In this document: one piece after another, positions 7,348 to 15,691 of the stretch
Position numbering within the stretch: the first letter of the stretch is position 1
Layout: every line of letters starts with the position of its first letter
Assembly (NCBI GenBank): GCA_900548225.1
Contig: URJM01000039.1
Coordinates: forward strand, 1-19,080
Direction: 5' to 3'
DNA length: 19,080 nt
From: an uncultured bacterium
GTDB lineage: Bacteria; Verrucomicrobiota; Lentisphaeria; Oligosphaerales; Oligosphaeraceae
The notes under the pieces: model-generated
Told to the model about the DNA's origin: nothing
What the model saw: only the letters and a program-made list of their open reading frames with translations
The model's database searches: none
Program-made: the position numbers and the translations under genes

Positions 7348-8976
7348 TTATAGATTATTGTGACTCTTCTTCGCAAAGAATTCGGCTGCCGCCTTGTGGT
7401 TCAGCGGCGTCGCCAGGACAGTCAATGAGTCATCCGCCTTGAGGACCGTGCCGCCTCTAGGCACGAGCCATCTTCCCTTGCGTGAAATCATCACGATGAA
7501 GACGCCTTCCGGGAGTTTCAGGTCCCTGATTTGGATATCCTTGATGTCGCTGTCCTCCGCAATCACGTATGTGGCGGGCTCGTTGTACGCCAGGTCGTCC
7601 GGTGCGTTCTCGCTCTTTTGGAGCTTTCGGTTGTCCAGGTATGTGATTTGGTCGAATGAGATTGGCGCCGGGGGCGTCATCTTCAGCGGCGCGTCCAGCC
7701 CCAGCAGCTTTGCGAGGGGCATGATTGTGAAGCTCTGGAGGACCACCGAGAGGAGGACCAGGTAGAAGACCATGTTGAAGATCATGTCGTAGATGGACCA
7801 GTCTCCGTCGACTCCTCCCGTTGGGGAGGCATCTCCCTTGAGGAGGAGCGGGAAGGTCGCCAGCATGATGGGTGCGCCTCCGCGGAGTCCGACCCAGCTG
7901 ACGAGCACCTTGGCCTTGAAGGAGAACCTGCTCTTGAACATGCAGATGAAGGTGGCGATTGGCCGCGCGACCAGCATCAGGGCGATTGCCATCACAAGGC
8001 CAAGCCACCAGTGCCTCACAATCAGCGCGGGAGTCGCCATGAATCCAAGCATTGTGAAGAGGACGACCTGGCTGAGCCACCCAAGCGCGTCCGCAAAGCG
8101 AAGGAATGTGTTTCTGAAGACGAATTTCCTTGCGCCCATGCAGACTCCGCATGTGTATGTGGCCATGAACCCGTTGGAGCCCCAGCATAGGTCGGCCAGC
8201 GAGTATGAGAGCGCGATTGCAGAGAGCCCCAGCACATAGTAGAGCCCGTCGTAGTCGAGCCTGATGTGGTTGAAGAGCCACACGACCGTGATGCCGACCA
8301 GGACGCCGATGGCCACGCCAAGCCCCATCTTGTAGAAGAACTCGGGTATCATCATCAGGAGGTTTCCTACGCCGACTGATTCGCCGTTGGAGTGCAGCAG
8401 GCAGATGTGCAGGAAGAACAACGTCAGGAATGTTGCCATCGGGTCGTTGGATCCCGACTCGTATTCAAGCAGCGGCTTCAGGTTGCCCTTGAGGCTGATA
8501 CGCTTGGAACGGAGAATCGAGAAGACCGCGCTTGCGTCGGTTGAGGAGATGATCGAACCGAAGAGGAAGCACTGGGGCCAGAGGTCGCCGCGGTCGTATC
8601 CCAGGGCGATGAGATATGCGAAGGAGCCGACTAGCAGGGCGGTCAGAAGGACGCCCGCCGTGGAGAGAATGGTACCTGTCCTGAAGACCCGCTTGATGTC
8701 GTCGAAGGAGGAGTCCATTCCTCCTGAAAAGAGGATGATTCCCAGGGCGACTGTGCCAATCGCGTTGGCGACCTGCGGTGAAAGAAGCGCACCCGCCGCG
8801 TCCGCGTTGCCCGTGCCCGCCAGAAGCAAATGCATCCCCATCCCAATCAGCAGGAATACCAGGAGGCCTGGCATGCTGAAGCGGGAGGAGATCTTGCTTG
8901 AGACAACACATCCGATGATGAGCAGTCCGAAGACAATCAGCGGAAGCCTCAAGGAGATGATATCGAGTTCAGGCAT
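7348..8976 (-). CDS. CPA1 family K+(Na+)/H+ antiporter, NhaP2/CvrA-like, with RCK_C domain
   Basis: The 542-residue membrane protein has about 12 hydrophobic segments in residues 1-420 and a cytosolic tail. The CPA1 ion-exchange motifs are visible: S145-T-D147 in the first broken helix and E173-S-G-S-N-D178 in the next. The tail at about 455-535 (LPEGVFIVMI ... LKADDSLTVLA) is a TrkA-C/RCK_C domain, as in the E. coli potassium/proton antiporter CvrA (NhaP2). It lies 68 bases downstream of the V-ATPase rotor gene and in the same direction, and would use the ion gradient that enzyme makes. Whether K+ or Na+ is carried cannot be read from the sequence. Confidence 0.9.
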   Translation of the reverse strand: MPELDIISLRLPLIVFGLLIIGCVVSSKISSRFSMPGLLVFLLIGMGMHLLLAGTGNADAAGALLSPQVANAIGTVALGIILFSGGMDSSFDDIKRVFRTGTILSTAGVLLTALLVGSFAYLIALGYDRGDLWPQCFLFGSIISSTDASAVFSILRSKRISLKGNLKPLLEYESGSNDPMATFLTLFFLHICLLHSNGESVGVGNLLMMIPEFFYKMGLGVAIGVLVGITVVWLFNHIRLDYDGLYYVLGLSAIALSYSLADLCWGSNGFMATYTCGVCMGARKFVFRNTFLRFADALGWLSQVVLFTMLGFMATPALIVRHWWLGLVMAIALMLVARPIATFICMFKSRFSFKAKVLVSWVGLRGGAPIMLATFPLLLKGDASPTGGVDGDWSIYDMIFNMVFYLVLLSVVLQSFTIMPLAKLLGLDAPLKMTPPAPISFDQITYLDNRKLQKSENAPDDLAYNEPATYVIAEDSDIKDIQIRDLKLPEGVFIVMISRKGRWLVPRGGTVLKADDSLTVLATPLNHKAAAEFFAKKSHNNL

Positions 8977-9044
8977 TCAGTGGACGCGTGGGTTGGAGTG
9001 GAGGCGTTGGCGCCAGGTGGCTGGTGGCCGTCTCCCGGCGAAGG

Positions 9045-9530
9045 CTAGAGGGCAGAGGCGGCCGTGGCGGCCAGCTGGGCGGTCAGGTTGCTCTTGAACA
9101 TCATGGCAAAGACCATCGTGAAGATGGCGATGGTCTCGACGACGCCCAGGGCGATGAGGTCGTTTGCAAAGCCCTTGCCCGTTTCGCTGAATGCGTCACA
9201 GGCGCCTGCGCCCGCCCTGCCCTGGTAGATTGCGCTGAAGCCAATGGCCGTGCCGCAGAGGAAGCCGATGCCGATGGCCGCCGGCCAGAGCACGGGATCC
9301 ATCGTCAGGACCTGGAGCATGAGGATCAGCCCGTAGATTGTCTGGGTCATGGGGGCGCCGGCGAAGATTGTCAGCTGGAACGGAGCCGACTTTCCCTGGA
9401 CATAGCAGCGCTTCCAGCTACCCACGGCGCTGGCGGCGGCAAGGCCGCACCCGATGGCGGAACCCGTCGCGGAGAGGCCGAAGGCGGCAATCGCTCCCAG
9501 ACCGACAAGTGCAGTGTTCACTTCAAACAT
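9045..9530 (-). CDS. atpK: V-type ATP synthase subunit K (rotor ring, predicted Na+-binding)
   Basis: The 161-residue proteolipid has four transmembrane helices in two hairpins and forms the membrane rotor ring. The ion-carrying Glu132 is in the second hairpin (VVETIAI). The first hairpin has Gln63 in PMTQTIY in place of a second carboxylate. The residues corresponding to the Na+ ligands of Enterococcus hirae NtpK (Thr64, Gln65, Gln110, Glu139, with Tyr68 bracing the Glu) are Thr62, Gln63, Gln103, Glu132 and Tyr66. This predicts Na+ transport. It is the last V-ATPase gene, with a strong ribosome binding site that fits the need for many copies per enzyme. Confidence 0.95.
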   Translation of the reverse strand: MFEVNTALVGLGAIAAFGLSATGSAIGCGLAAASAVGSWKRCYVQGKSAPFQLTIFAGAPMTQTIYGLILMLQVLTMDPVLWPAAIGIGFLCGTAIGFSAIYQGRAGAGACDAFSETGKGFANDLIALGVVETIAIFTMVFAMMFKSNLTAQLAATAASAL

Positions 9531-9538
9531 TTTTTAGT

Positions 9539-9544
9539 CCTCCT
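9539..9544 (-). promoter_or_regulatory. strong ribosome binding site of atpK
   Basis: On the minus strand this reads AGGAGG, 8 bases before the atpK ATG. It is one of only two full consensus sites I noticed in the window and probably raises rotor-subunit expression. Confidence 0.7.
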
Positions 9545-9568
9545 GGTTTCTTGAGGGAATGACCTCGA

Positions 9569-11392
9569 TTATTTCTTCATGTCAGAGATTGAAGACGACA
9601 AGGGATTTGCGAATGGCCTGTAGGCACGGCCGCCCCATTCCACTCCGACGCGTCCCGAAAATTCCAGCGTATTTAGTCGGATGCCATGCACCAGCACGCT
9701 CATCAAAGCCATTGCGATGTTCAGCGCGTGTCCCGCCAGTACAATCAGGAGCCCGACTGGAATCAGCCACGGCTTCTGGCTCCAGATGTTGGCGCTCATG
9801 TCGTTGAATGCCTGGGCGATGTAGACGCTGGAGAGTCCGACTGCGTAGAGCCTGATATACGAGAGGATGTCGCTGATGCTGTTGATGAATGTGAATGGCG
9901 AGTAGATTGCGTCGCCCACGTTGCGCCAGTTGATTGCAAAGAGCAGGACCAGCGCCGTGCCCACCGCATAGAGGTACTTTGCGGGGCCGAAGTGCTCGAA
10001 GGAGAAGTCAATCAGCAGGCACTTGACAGTGAAGAAGTTTGCCCACAGGAAGATTGCCCAGCCAAGATTTCCAAGCTTGTCCCGCAGCGACAGGGAGTCC
10101 TTCATCTTCCAGAGGTGCGCCATCGAGAGATGGACGGCCGCCAGGAAGAAGCAGAAGAGCTGGACATTGAGGGGGCCGCGCTCCTTGTCGGTGAGGAATT
10201 CCAGTCCGCCCCAGTTCAGGCCGAACCAGTTGCCGGAAAGTGCCCCCCATGCAAAGACACAGGCCGACATCAGAAGAAGCGCCTGGAGGTTGTGGAGAAG
10301 CCCGTCGTCGCCACGCTTGCGGGCCTTCCAGAGCCCCCAAAGGCAGAGAAGGGTGAAGATGACGCCGTAGCCCGCATCGCCGACCAGCATCCCGCTGAAG
10401 AGCGAAAGGAAGAGAAGCACCGCCACCGAAATGTCGATTTCGTTGTAGCCGGGAAGGATTCCGATGAAGTCGAGAACCGACTTGGCCATGTCCAGGTGCT
10501 TCGGCATGACAAGGCTCGTCGGGACCACCGAGTCGTCCTCGACGACGTCGTCATACCGGATTGCCCAGCCGTTTTCGCGGGCTGTAAGGCGCAGTTCGTC
10601 AAGCCTTGTTTCCGGGACATAACCCTGGAGGTAGCAGAGGCGGTCGCCGGCGTGCAGCATTCTGTCACGTGTCTCCGCGTAGTCCAGGTCTGCGGCAATT
10701 GCCGCGCGGCGGCGCCTGATGGCCGTCATCTCCTCGGCGGCAATCCGCTTAAGCTCCGCAAGCAGCCTGTCGCCCTCCTTCTGCGCCTCCGCAAACTTCG
10801 CCTCGGCGGCGGCAAGGTCAGTTCCCGTAGGAAGGGTGACTGCCGGGAGGACGCCCTCGGGAAGGGGCGACGGGGATACCACAAGGGAATAGACCTTCTC
10901 ACGGGTGACAGTCACAACGAACTCCCTGGCGCCATCGGGCATTCCATCAAGGGAATCAAACCACTTCTCCCAGCCACGCTGGTTGATGCGCGCCACCAGG
11001 GCATAGTCCCAGCCTGCATCCTTGAGACGGCCGAGGACTGATGCGTCAAAATGCCCCCAGGGGGCAAGGGCCGAAATCGTCTGGCGCAGGTCGGAGAGTT
11101 CGCCCTGGCGCTTGCGGTAGCCGCCAAGAATGCGAAGCGCACGGGAGGTGGCCTCCTCGCCGTCAATTTCCGGGGCGGAGGTGGACAACGCGCCCTTCAC
11201 ATCCAGCGACTCCAGGAAATAGAGAAGCTGGCTGACGTCCGACAGGGACGCCGAGATGGTGGCGGTCTCCACCGACACCTGCGGAGCATGGGACGAGACA
11301 TGCACGCTGGCCAGGTTCCGCAGGGACTGCAACGACCGCTCCTGGTCATCATCCAGGCAGACAATCGTGATTTTCTTCATTCTCTCAATCAT
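9569..11392 (-). CDS. atpI: V-type ATP synthase subunit I (a-subunit, membrane stator)
   Basis: The 607-residue protein supplies the stator half-channel for ion movement and anchors the peripheral stalk. Residues 1 to about 320 are soluble and partly coiled-coil (alanine- and glutamate-rich around 190-240). The C-terminal half has seven or eight hydrophobic segments and contains the family regions GYGVIFTLLCLWGL and SYIRLYAVGLSS. The frame is open to 11419, but the ATG at 11392 overlaps the atpD stop as ATGA, a typical coupled start, and gives the family-like beginning MIERMKKITIV. It follows atpD and precedes atpK by 38 bases. Confidence 0.94.
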   Translation of the reverse strand: MIERMKKITIVCLDDDQERSLQSLRNLASVHVSSHAPQVSVETATISASLSDVSQLLYFLESLDVKGALSTSAPEIDGEEATSRALRILGGYRKRQGELSDLRQTISALAPWGHFDASVLGRLKDAGWDYALVARINQRGWEKWFDSLDGMPDGAREFVVTVTREKVYSLVVSPSPLPEGVLPAVTLPTGTDLAAAEAKFAEAQKEGDRLLAELKRIAAEEMTAIRRRRAAIAADLDYAETRDRMLHAGDRLCYLQGYVPETRLDELRLTARENGWAIRYDDVVEDDSVVPTSLVMPKHLDMAKSVLDFIGILPGYNEIDISVAVLLFLSLFSGMLVGDAGYGVIFTLLCLWGLWKARKRGDDGLLHNLQALLLMSACVFAWGALSGNWFGLNWGGLEFLTDKERGPLNVQLFCFFLAAVHLSMAHLWKMKDSLSLRDKLGNLGWAIFLWANFFTVKCLLIDFSFEHFGPAKYLYAVGTALVLLFAINWRNVGDAIYSPFTFINSISDILSYIRLYAVGLSSVYIAQAFNDMSANIWSQKPWLIPVGLLIVLAGHALNIAMALMSVLVHGIRLNTLEFSGRVGVEWGGRAYRPFANPLSSSISDMKK

Positions 11393-12000
11393 GACAAGTC
11401 CGCGTCCCTTTCCTGGCACTTCGCCTTTGCAATCTTGGACCTGCCAACCGAATTGGTCTGCTGGTCGCCGATGTAGATGTTGATGCGGCGGATGTTCTCC
11501 TGCGCGGCGGGAATCTTCACCTTCTCAAAGAGGTTCACACGCTGGTTGACGACGCGAAGCTCGTCCTCCAGGCACTGGAGTTGCTCCTCCATGAGTTTCT
11601 TCTTCAGAAGGAGCTCCACATGGTGCTCCACCAGCTCCACCGCCTCGTCAATCCAGAATGGCGTGACGAATGGCCCCGGGTCGTTGCGCTCCCAGTCGAG
11701 GCCCGCATGGGCCGGCACCTCGATTCCCGCGATGTTGCGCGTGGCGACACGCCACTTCGAGACCTTGTCGGCCTCCTTGCAATCCTCCGGGAAGTCCGCA
11801 AAGAGCGCCAGGTCCACGGCGTGGTCCTCCACCTCGCGCTGATAGCGCTCCTCAAGATACGCCATGCTCTCCCGCGCATGCCTTACCTCCAGCTGGAGCT
11901 GCTGCTTCTTGAGCTGCAGTGTCGGCAGGTACCGCTGGAATCGCTTCAGCGCATCCCGCTGGAGCTTGAGTTCATTCTTTGTCAGCCTGATCTTTGCCAT
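11389..12000 (-). CDS. atpD: V-type ATP synthase subunit D (central rotor shaft)
   Basis: The 203-residue, largely helical protein is the coiled-coil shaft that turns inside the A3B3 head. The N-terminus, M-A-K-I-R-L-T-K-N-E-L-K-L-Q-R, matches the family start (usually xxPTKxxLxxLK). Long amphipathic helices occupy about 5-75 and 130-190, as expected for a two-stranded coil. The stop overlaps the atpI start by four bases; the gene starts 18 bases after the atpB stop. No clear Shine-Dalgarno sequence is present, so translation may be coupled to atpB. Confidence 0.93.
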   Translation of the reverse strand: MAKIRLTKNELKLQRDALKRFQRYLPTLQLKKQQLQLEVRHARESMAYLEERYQREVEDHAVDLALFADFPEDCKEADKVSKWRVATRNIAGIEVPAHAGLDWERNDPGPFVTPFWIDEAVELVEHHVELLLKKKLMEEQLQCLEDELRVVNQRVNLFEKVKIPAAQENIRRINIYIGDQQTNSVGRSKIAKAKCQERDADLS

Positions 12001-12018
12001 GGAGTGCCAATGGGAAGC

Positions 12019-13353
12019 CTAGCCGTTGTTTTCAGTGGAGGAATCATCCTTCTTCGGCCAGAACTTGTTGAGCAGGTCAGACTTTACGCCGGTCTCGGAA
12101 CGGTCGAAACACTCCGACAGGATCTTCCACCCCAGGTCCAGGGCGGCCTCCAGGGGAATGTTCACCTTCAAATCCATCATCTGGCTCTCGAAAAGACCGC
12201 CGTATTTCAGGAGCTTCTTGTCCCACGCGGACATGCGGAAGCCCATCGACTGCTTCTCAAGGGTGTCGCGATACTGGGCAAAGAGCCTGATCATGGTGTC
12301 CATCAGGGCACGATGGTCTTCACGGGTGTCCTTGTTGACATTCTGCTTGAGGCGCGAAAGGGAGCCGAAGGGTTCGATGTGGCCGCCCGAAAGGTAGAAC
12401 TGCCCCTCGGTGATATAGCCGGTGTTGTCGGGGACGGGGTGGGTCACGTCGTCCCCGGGCATGGTGGTGACTGCCAGGATCGTGATGGAGCCGCCGCCAT
12501 TCTCCTCCCTGAACTGGACCGCCTTCTCGTAGCGGGAGGCCAGCTGGCTGTAGAGGTCCCCTGGATAGCCACGGTTGGAGGGAATCTGCTCCATGGTGAT
12601 GGCAATCTCCTTGAGGGAGTCCGCAAAGTTGGTCATGTCGGTGAGAAGGCAGAGGACGCGCTTGTGCTGCTGCACGGCGAAGAACTCCGCCGTGGCAAGC
12701 GCCAGGTCGGGGACAAGGGTGCACTCGACCGTCGGGTCGGCGGCCGTGTGGATGAACATGACGGCGCGGGAAAGCGCCCCCTGCTCGTCCAATGTGTTCT
12801 TGAAGTAAAGGTAGTCGTCATGCTTGAGCCCCATGCCGCCCAGGACGATTACATCGACCTCGGCCTGCATCGCAATGCGGGCAAGGAGCTGGTTGTAGGG
12901 TTCCCCGGGAATCGAGAAGATGGGCAGCTTCTGGCTCTCGACAAGGGTGTTGAAGATGTCAATCATCGGGATTCCAGTGCGGATCATCTTCCTGGGGATG
13001 ATTCTGCACGCGGGGTTGACCGAAGGGCCGCCGATGTCGACCATGTTGTCCGTAAGGGCAGGACCCCCGTCCCTGGGAGAGCCATTGCCCGTGAAGACGC
13101 GCCCCAGGAGGTCGTTCGTGGCCGACACCTGCATCTGGCGCCCCAGGAAGCGCACCTCCGAGTCCGTCGAGACGCCTCGCGCCCCGGAAAATACCTGGAG
13201 GGAGACGCGGGATCCGTCCAGGCGGATTACCTGCGCCAGCGAGGAACGGGCGCCGCTGCGGACTTCCGCAAGCTCCCCGTTCTGGACATTCTCCGCCTCC
13301 AGCGTGATTACGTTGCCGCTGATCTGGATGATGCGGTGGTAGATCTTTCTCAT
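12019..13353 (-). CDS. atpB: V-type ATP synthase subunit B (non-catalytic head subunit)
   Basis: The 444-residue protein is the regulatory nucleotide-site subunit of the A3B3 head. It keeps the RecA-like fold regions (FSIPGEPYNQLLARIAMQ, CLLTDMTNFADSLKEI) and the diagnostic PSNRGYPGDLYSQLASRYEK stretch, but lacks a Walker A loop, as V-type B subunits do. Length is normal (about 430-465). A purine-rich GAGGGGG lies 9-10 bases before the ATG. It follows atpA by 15 bases. Confidence 0.96.
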   Translation of the reverse strand: MRKIYHRIIQISGNVITLEAENVQNGELAEVRSGARSSLAQVIRLDGSRVSLQVFSGARGVSTDSEVRFLGRQMQVSATNDLLGRVFTGNGSPRDGGPALTDNMVDIGGPSVNPACRIIPRKMIRTGIPMIDIFNTLVESQKLPIFSIPGEPYNQLLARIAMQAEVDVIVLGGMGLKHDDYLYFKNTLDEQGALSRAVMFIHTAADPTVECTLVPDLALATAEFFAVQQHKRVLCLLTDMTNFADSLKEIAITMEQIPSNRGYPGDLYSQLASRYEKAVQFREENGGGSITILAVTTMPGDDVTHPVPDNTGYITEGQFYLSGGHIEPFGSLSRLKQNVNKDTREDHRALMDTMIRLFAQYRDTLEKQSMGFRMSAWDKKLLKYGGLFESQMMDLKVNIPLEAALDLGWKILSECFDRSETGVKSDLLNKFWPKKDDSSTENNG

Positions 13354-13368
13354 GCTCGGATTCCCCCT

Positions 13369-15099
13369 CTATGCCTCGGACAGTTTTTCGTCAAGCTTCT
13401 TCTCGTTCTCCGCGAACTCAGGCGACTTCCAGGCGGAGTAGTTCCAGTCGACGAAAATCTGGCGGAGGTCGGCAAAGTACCTTCTGGCGGCGCCCTTGTC
13501 ACTGAAGTGGAAGGGCATGCGGAGTATCCCGGAGAGCTTCCCGAAGACATACGCCTGGCGCTCCGCGGTGCAGGAGCTGTCCACCTTGTCGAAGGTATCC
13601 TGCTGGAGGTAGACGGCGTCCAGGAATTCGCTCTTGAGATATGTGACAAAGTCGTCGTTGGGCGTGCCCTCCTCGCCGATGACCTTCATCATCTGCTCGA
13701 TGTCGTTGCCGCTCTTGAGGATCTGCCGCGCAAGGGCGACCTGCTCCGAAGAGACGGTGCTTCGGTAGTTGCTCCAGGAGTCAAGCGGATGGATTGACGG
13801 ATACCGGCGGGCGTTGGCGCGGTCGCGGGAGAGCGCCAGGAAGGCGCCGACGACCTTCAGGGTCGCCTGGGTGACAGGCTCCTCGAAGTTGCCGCCGGCA
13901 GGTGAAACCGCGCCGCAGATGGTAATCGAGCCGCGCTCCCCGTTGTTCAGGCGGACAAGGCCCGCACGCTCGTAGAAACTCGCGACAAGGGACTCCAGGT
14001 ATGCGGGGAAGGCCTCCTCGCCGGGAATCTCCTCAAGACGGCCGGACTCCTCGCGCAGCGCCTGGGCCCAGCGGCTTGTCGAGTCGGCAAGCAACAGGAC
14101 GTTCAACCCCATCTGGCGGTAGTATTCCGCCAGGGTGACGCTGGTGTAGATCGAGGACTCACGGGAGGCGACAGGCATCGAACTGGTGTTGCAGATGATA
14201 ATCGTCCTGTCGATGAGCTTCCTTCCAGTGCGGGGATCCTCAAGCACGGGGAATTCCTGGAGGATTTCGACGACTTCGCCGGCCCGCTCGCCAACGGCCG
14301 CCACAATCACGATGTCGGCTTCGCTTCTCTGGGAAAGCGCATGCTGGAGCACGGTCTTGCCGGCGCCGAATGGGCCAGGCGTGCAGAAGGTGCCGCCCTT
14401 GGCCACGGGGAAGAAGGTGTCAATGGAACGCACCTGTGTGACCATCGGCTCAGTGGGAAGAAGCTTCTCCCGGTAGGCGTTGATGGGCATGCGGACAGGC
14501 CACGACTGGACCATCGTGACCTCACGCTCCTCGCCGGCCTCGTTGGCGGCCTTCGCGACCACCGTGCGGATGCTGTAGCTGCCAGCCTCAATCGTCCAGG
14601 TAATCCGCCACACCCCGGCCCATGCGAATGGCAGCATGATCTTGTGGTGGAAGATTCCCTCGGGCACCCAGCCCACCTCGTCGCCGGCGAAGAGTTCGTC
14701 CCCCACCTTTGCGACGGGCGTGTATTCCCACTGGCGCTTGTCGTCGAGCGGGTAGATGTATGTCCCGCGCTTGAGGAAGAGGGACTCCTCCGCAAGCCTG
14801 GGCAGCGGATTCTGGAGTCCGTCGAAGACCTGTGTCAGCAGCCCGGGCCCCAGTTCGACCGAAAGCAGCTGTCCCGTGAACTCCACGGGGTCGCCGACCT
14901 TCACGCCGCCCGTCGATTCGAAGACCTGCATGTCCGCCTGGCCGCCACGCACGCGGATGACCTCGCTCTTGAGGCGGGCGCCATCGGAGACCTTCACAAA
15001 GGCCACCTCGTTCTGGATAACGCTGGTGTCAAAAGCCACGCTGACCAAATTGCCATTGGCTCCGGTGACTCGCCCGGTCTTCATAGTCGTCTCGTCCAT
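13369..15099 (-). CDS. atpA: V-type ATP synthase subunit A (catalytic)
   Basis: The 576-residue protein hydrolyses or makes ATP in the head. Walker A is GPFGAGKT at about 242-249. The V-type-specific non-homologous insertion before it (about 110-185, with PLDDKRQWEY and GWVPEG) distinguishes it from F-type beta. IVIVAAVGERAGEV and ADSTSRWAQALREESGRL, the latter ending in the catalytic-site region, are intact. Two starts are possible: 15105 (MAMDET) and 15099 (MDETTM). The GAGGA at 15110-15106 is 6 bases from 15099 but directly abuts 15105, so 15099 is preferred; the difference is two residues. Confidence 0.96.
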   Translation of the reverse strand: MDETTMKTGRVTGANGNLVSVAFDTSVIQNEVAFVKVSDGARLKSEVIRVRGGQADMQVFESTGGVKVGDPVEFTGQLLSVELGPGLLTQVFDGLQNPLPRLAEESLFLKRGTYIYPLDDKRQWEYTPVAKVGDELFAGDEVGWVPEGIFHHKIMLPFAWAGVWRITWTIEAGSYSIRTVVAKAANEAGEEREVTMVQSWPVRMPINAYREKLLPTEPMVTQVRSIDTFFPVAKGGTFCTPGPFGAGKTVLQHALSQRSEADIVIVAAVGERAGEVVEILQEFPVLEDPRTGRKLIDRTIIICNTSSMPVASRESSIYTSVTLAEYYRQMGLNVLLLADSTSRWAQALREESGRLEEIPGEEAFPAYLESLVASFYERAGLVRLNNGERGSITICGAVSPAGGNFEEPVTQATLKVVGAFLALSRDRANARRYPSIHPLDSWSNYRSTVSSEQVALARQILKSGNDIEQMMKVIGEEGTPNDDFVTYLKSEFLDAVYLQQDTFDKVDSSCTAERQAYVFGKLSGILRMPFHFSDKGAARRYFADLRQIFVDWNYSAWKSPEFAENEKKLDEKLSEA

Positions 15100-15105
15100 T
15101 GCCAT

Positions 15106-15110
15106 TCCTC
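15106..15110 (-). promoter_or_regulatory. ribosome binding site that decides the atpA start
   Basis: Minus-strand GAGGA is 6 bases upstream of the ATG at 15099 and touches the ATG at 15105. The spacing favours the second ATG as the true start. Confidence 0.5.
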
Positions 15111-15117
15111 AAAAATC

Positions 15118-15687
15118 CTATTCTTCTACGGAAATCCTATTCTTGTCGGCTTCGGCAAGCCTCTCTTCCACAAGCTTCTCAAAGGCGGCCTTGCCGGCTT
15201 CGACGCCACGGCGGGAGCGGTCTTCGAGAAGGCGCAGCTTCAACGCATACAGGACCAGCGCGTCAAAGGTGAATCCCTCCTGGCAGGAAAGCTCCTCCAG
15301 GCAATTCCACTGCAATTCCTCGAAGGCATCCTGCTTTTCGGCAATTCCAGGCAGCTGGAGGATCGCCTCGAAGCGGGACGCGTCCGCAGGGCTGACCTCG
15401 CGGGCGGGCACGATGTCGGAGGAAAACTCCTTCTTGCGCCTCTGGCCGCGCCACAGGGCGGAGATGTTGATCATCATCCCCATCCACGCATCCCACTTCC
15501 GAAGGGCGGGCGTGTCCCTGTCCGCATTCTCGGCATCCCTCAATGTCAGCTTCTCAAGAAGCCCGCGCTCCCGGTCGTTGAGCATTCCGGAGACGCCGTC
15601 GAGGAACTTGCCGTAGCCCACGGCCCCCGTCCCGTCAAATTTCAGGAGAGGCAGCGTGGAAAGAATGTAGATGAAGTCGCTTGCCAT
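15118..15687 (-). CDS. DUF2764 family V-type ATPase-associated protein
   Basis: The 189-residue protein starts M-A-S-D-F-I-Y-I-L-S-T-L-P-x-L, typical of DUF2764, a family encoded between atpE and atpA in this operon type. It is predicted to be all-helical and soluble, with conserved tryptophans (W85, W88 region) in its middle and a basic C-terminal helix. The position is where other operons carry subunit C, the socket that joins the central stalk to the rotor ring. A C-subunit-like job is therefore plausible, but the protein is much shorter than the usual 320-380 residues. It starts 4 bases after atpE and ends 18 bases before atpA. Confidence 0.82.
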   Translation of the reverse strand: MASDFIYILSTLPLLKFDGTGAVGYGKFLDGVSGMLNDRERGLLEKLTLRDAENADRDTPALRKWDAWMGMMINISALWRGQRRKKEFSSDIVPAREVSPADASRFEAILQLPGIAEKQDAFEELQWNCLEELSCQEGFTFDALVLYALKLRLLEDRSRRGVEAGKAAFEKLVEERLAEADKNRISVEE

Positions 15688-15691
15688 CGGG

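Noticed and set aside
9027..9039. Small hairpin GCCG/CGGC between atpK and the antiporter as a terminator
   Set aside because: Only four base pairs and no T-tract follows on the minus strand, so it is unlikely to stop transcription.
11581..13797. A 738-codon open frame on the plus strand antisense to atpD, atpB and the end of atpA
   Set aside because: The minus strand encodes unmistakable V-ATPase subunits here. Long antisense frames are expected in GC-rich coding DNA, and the translation resembles no protein family.
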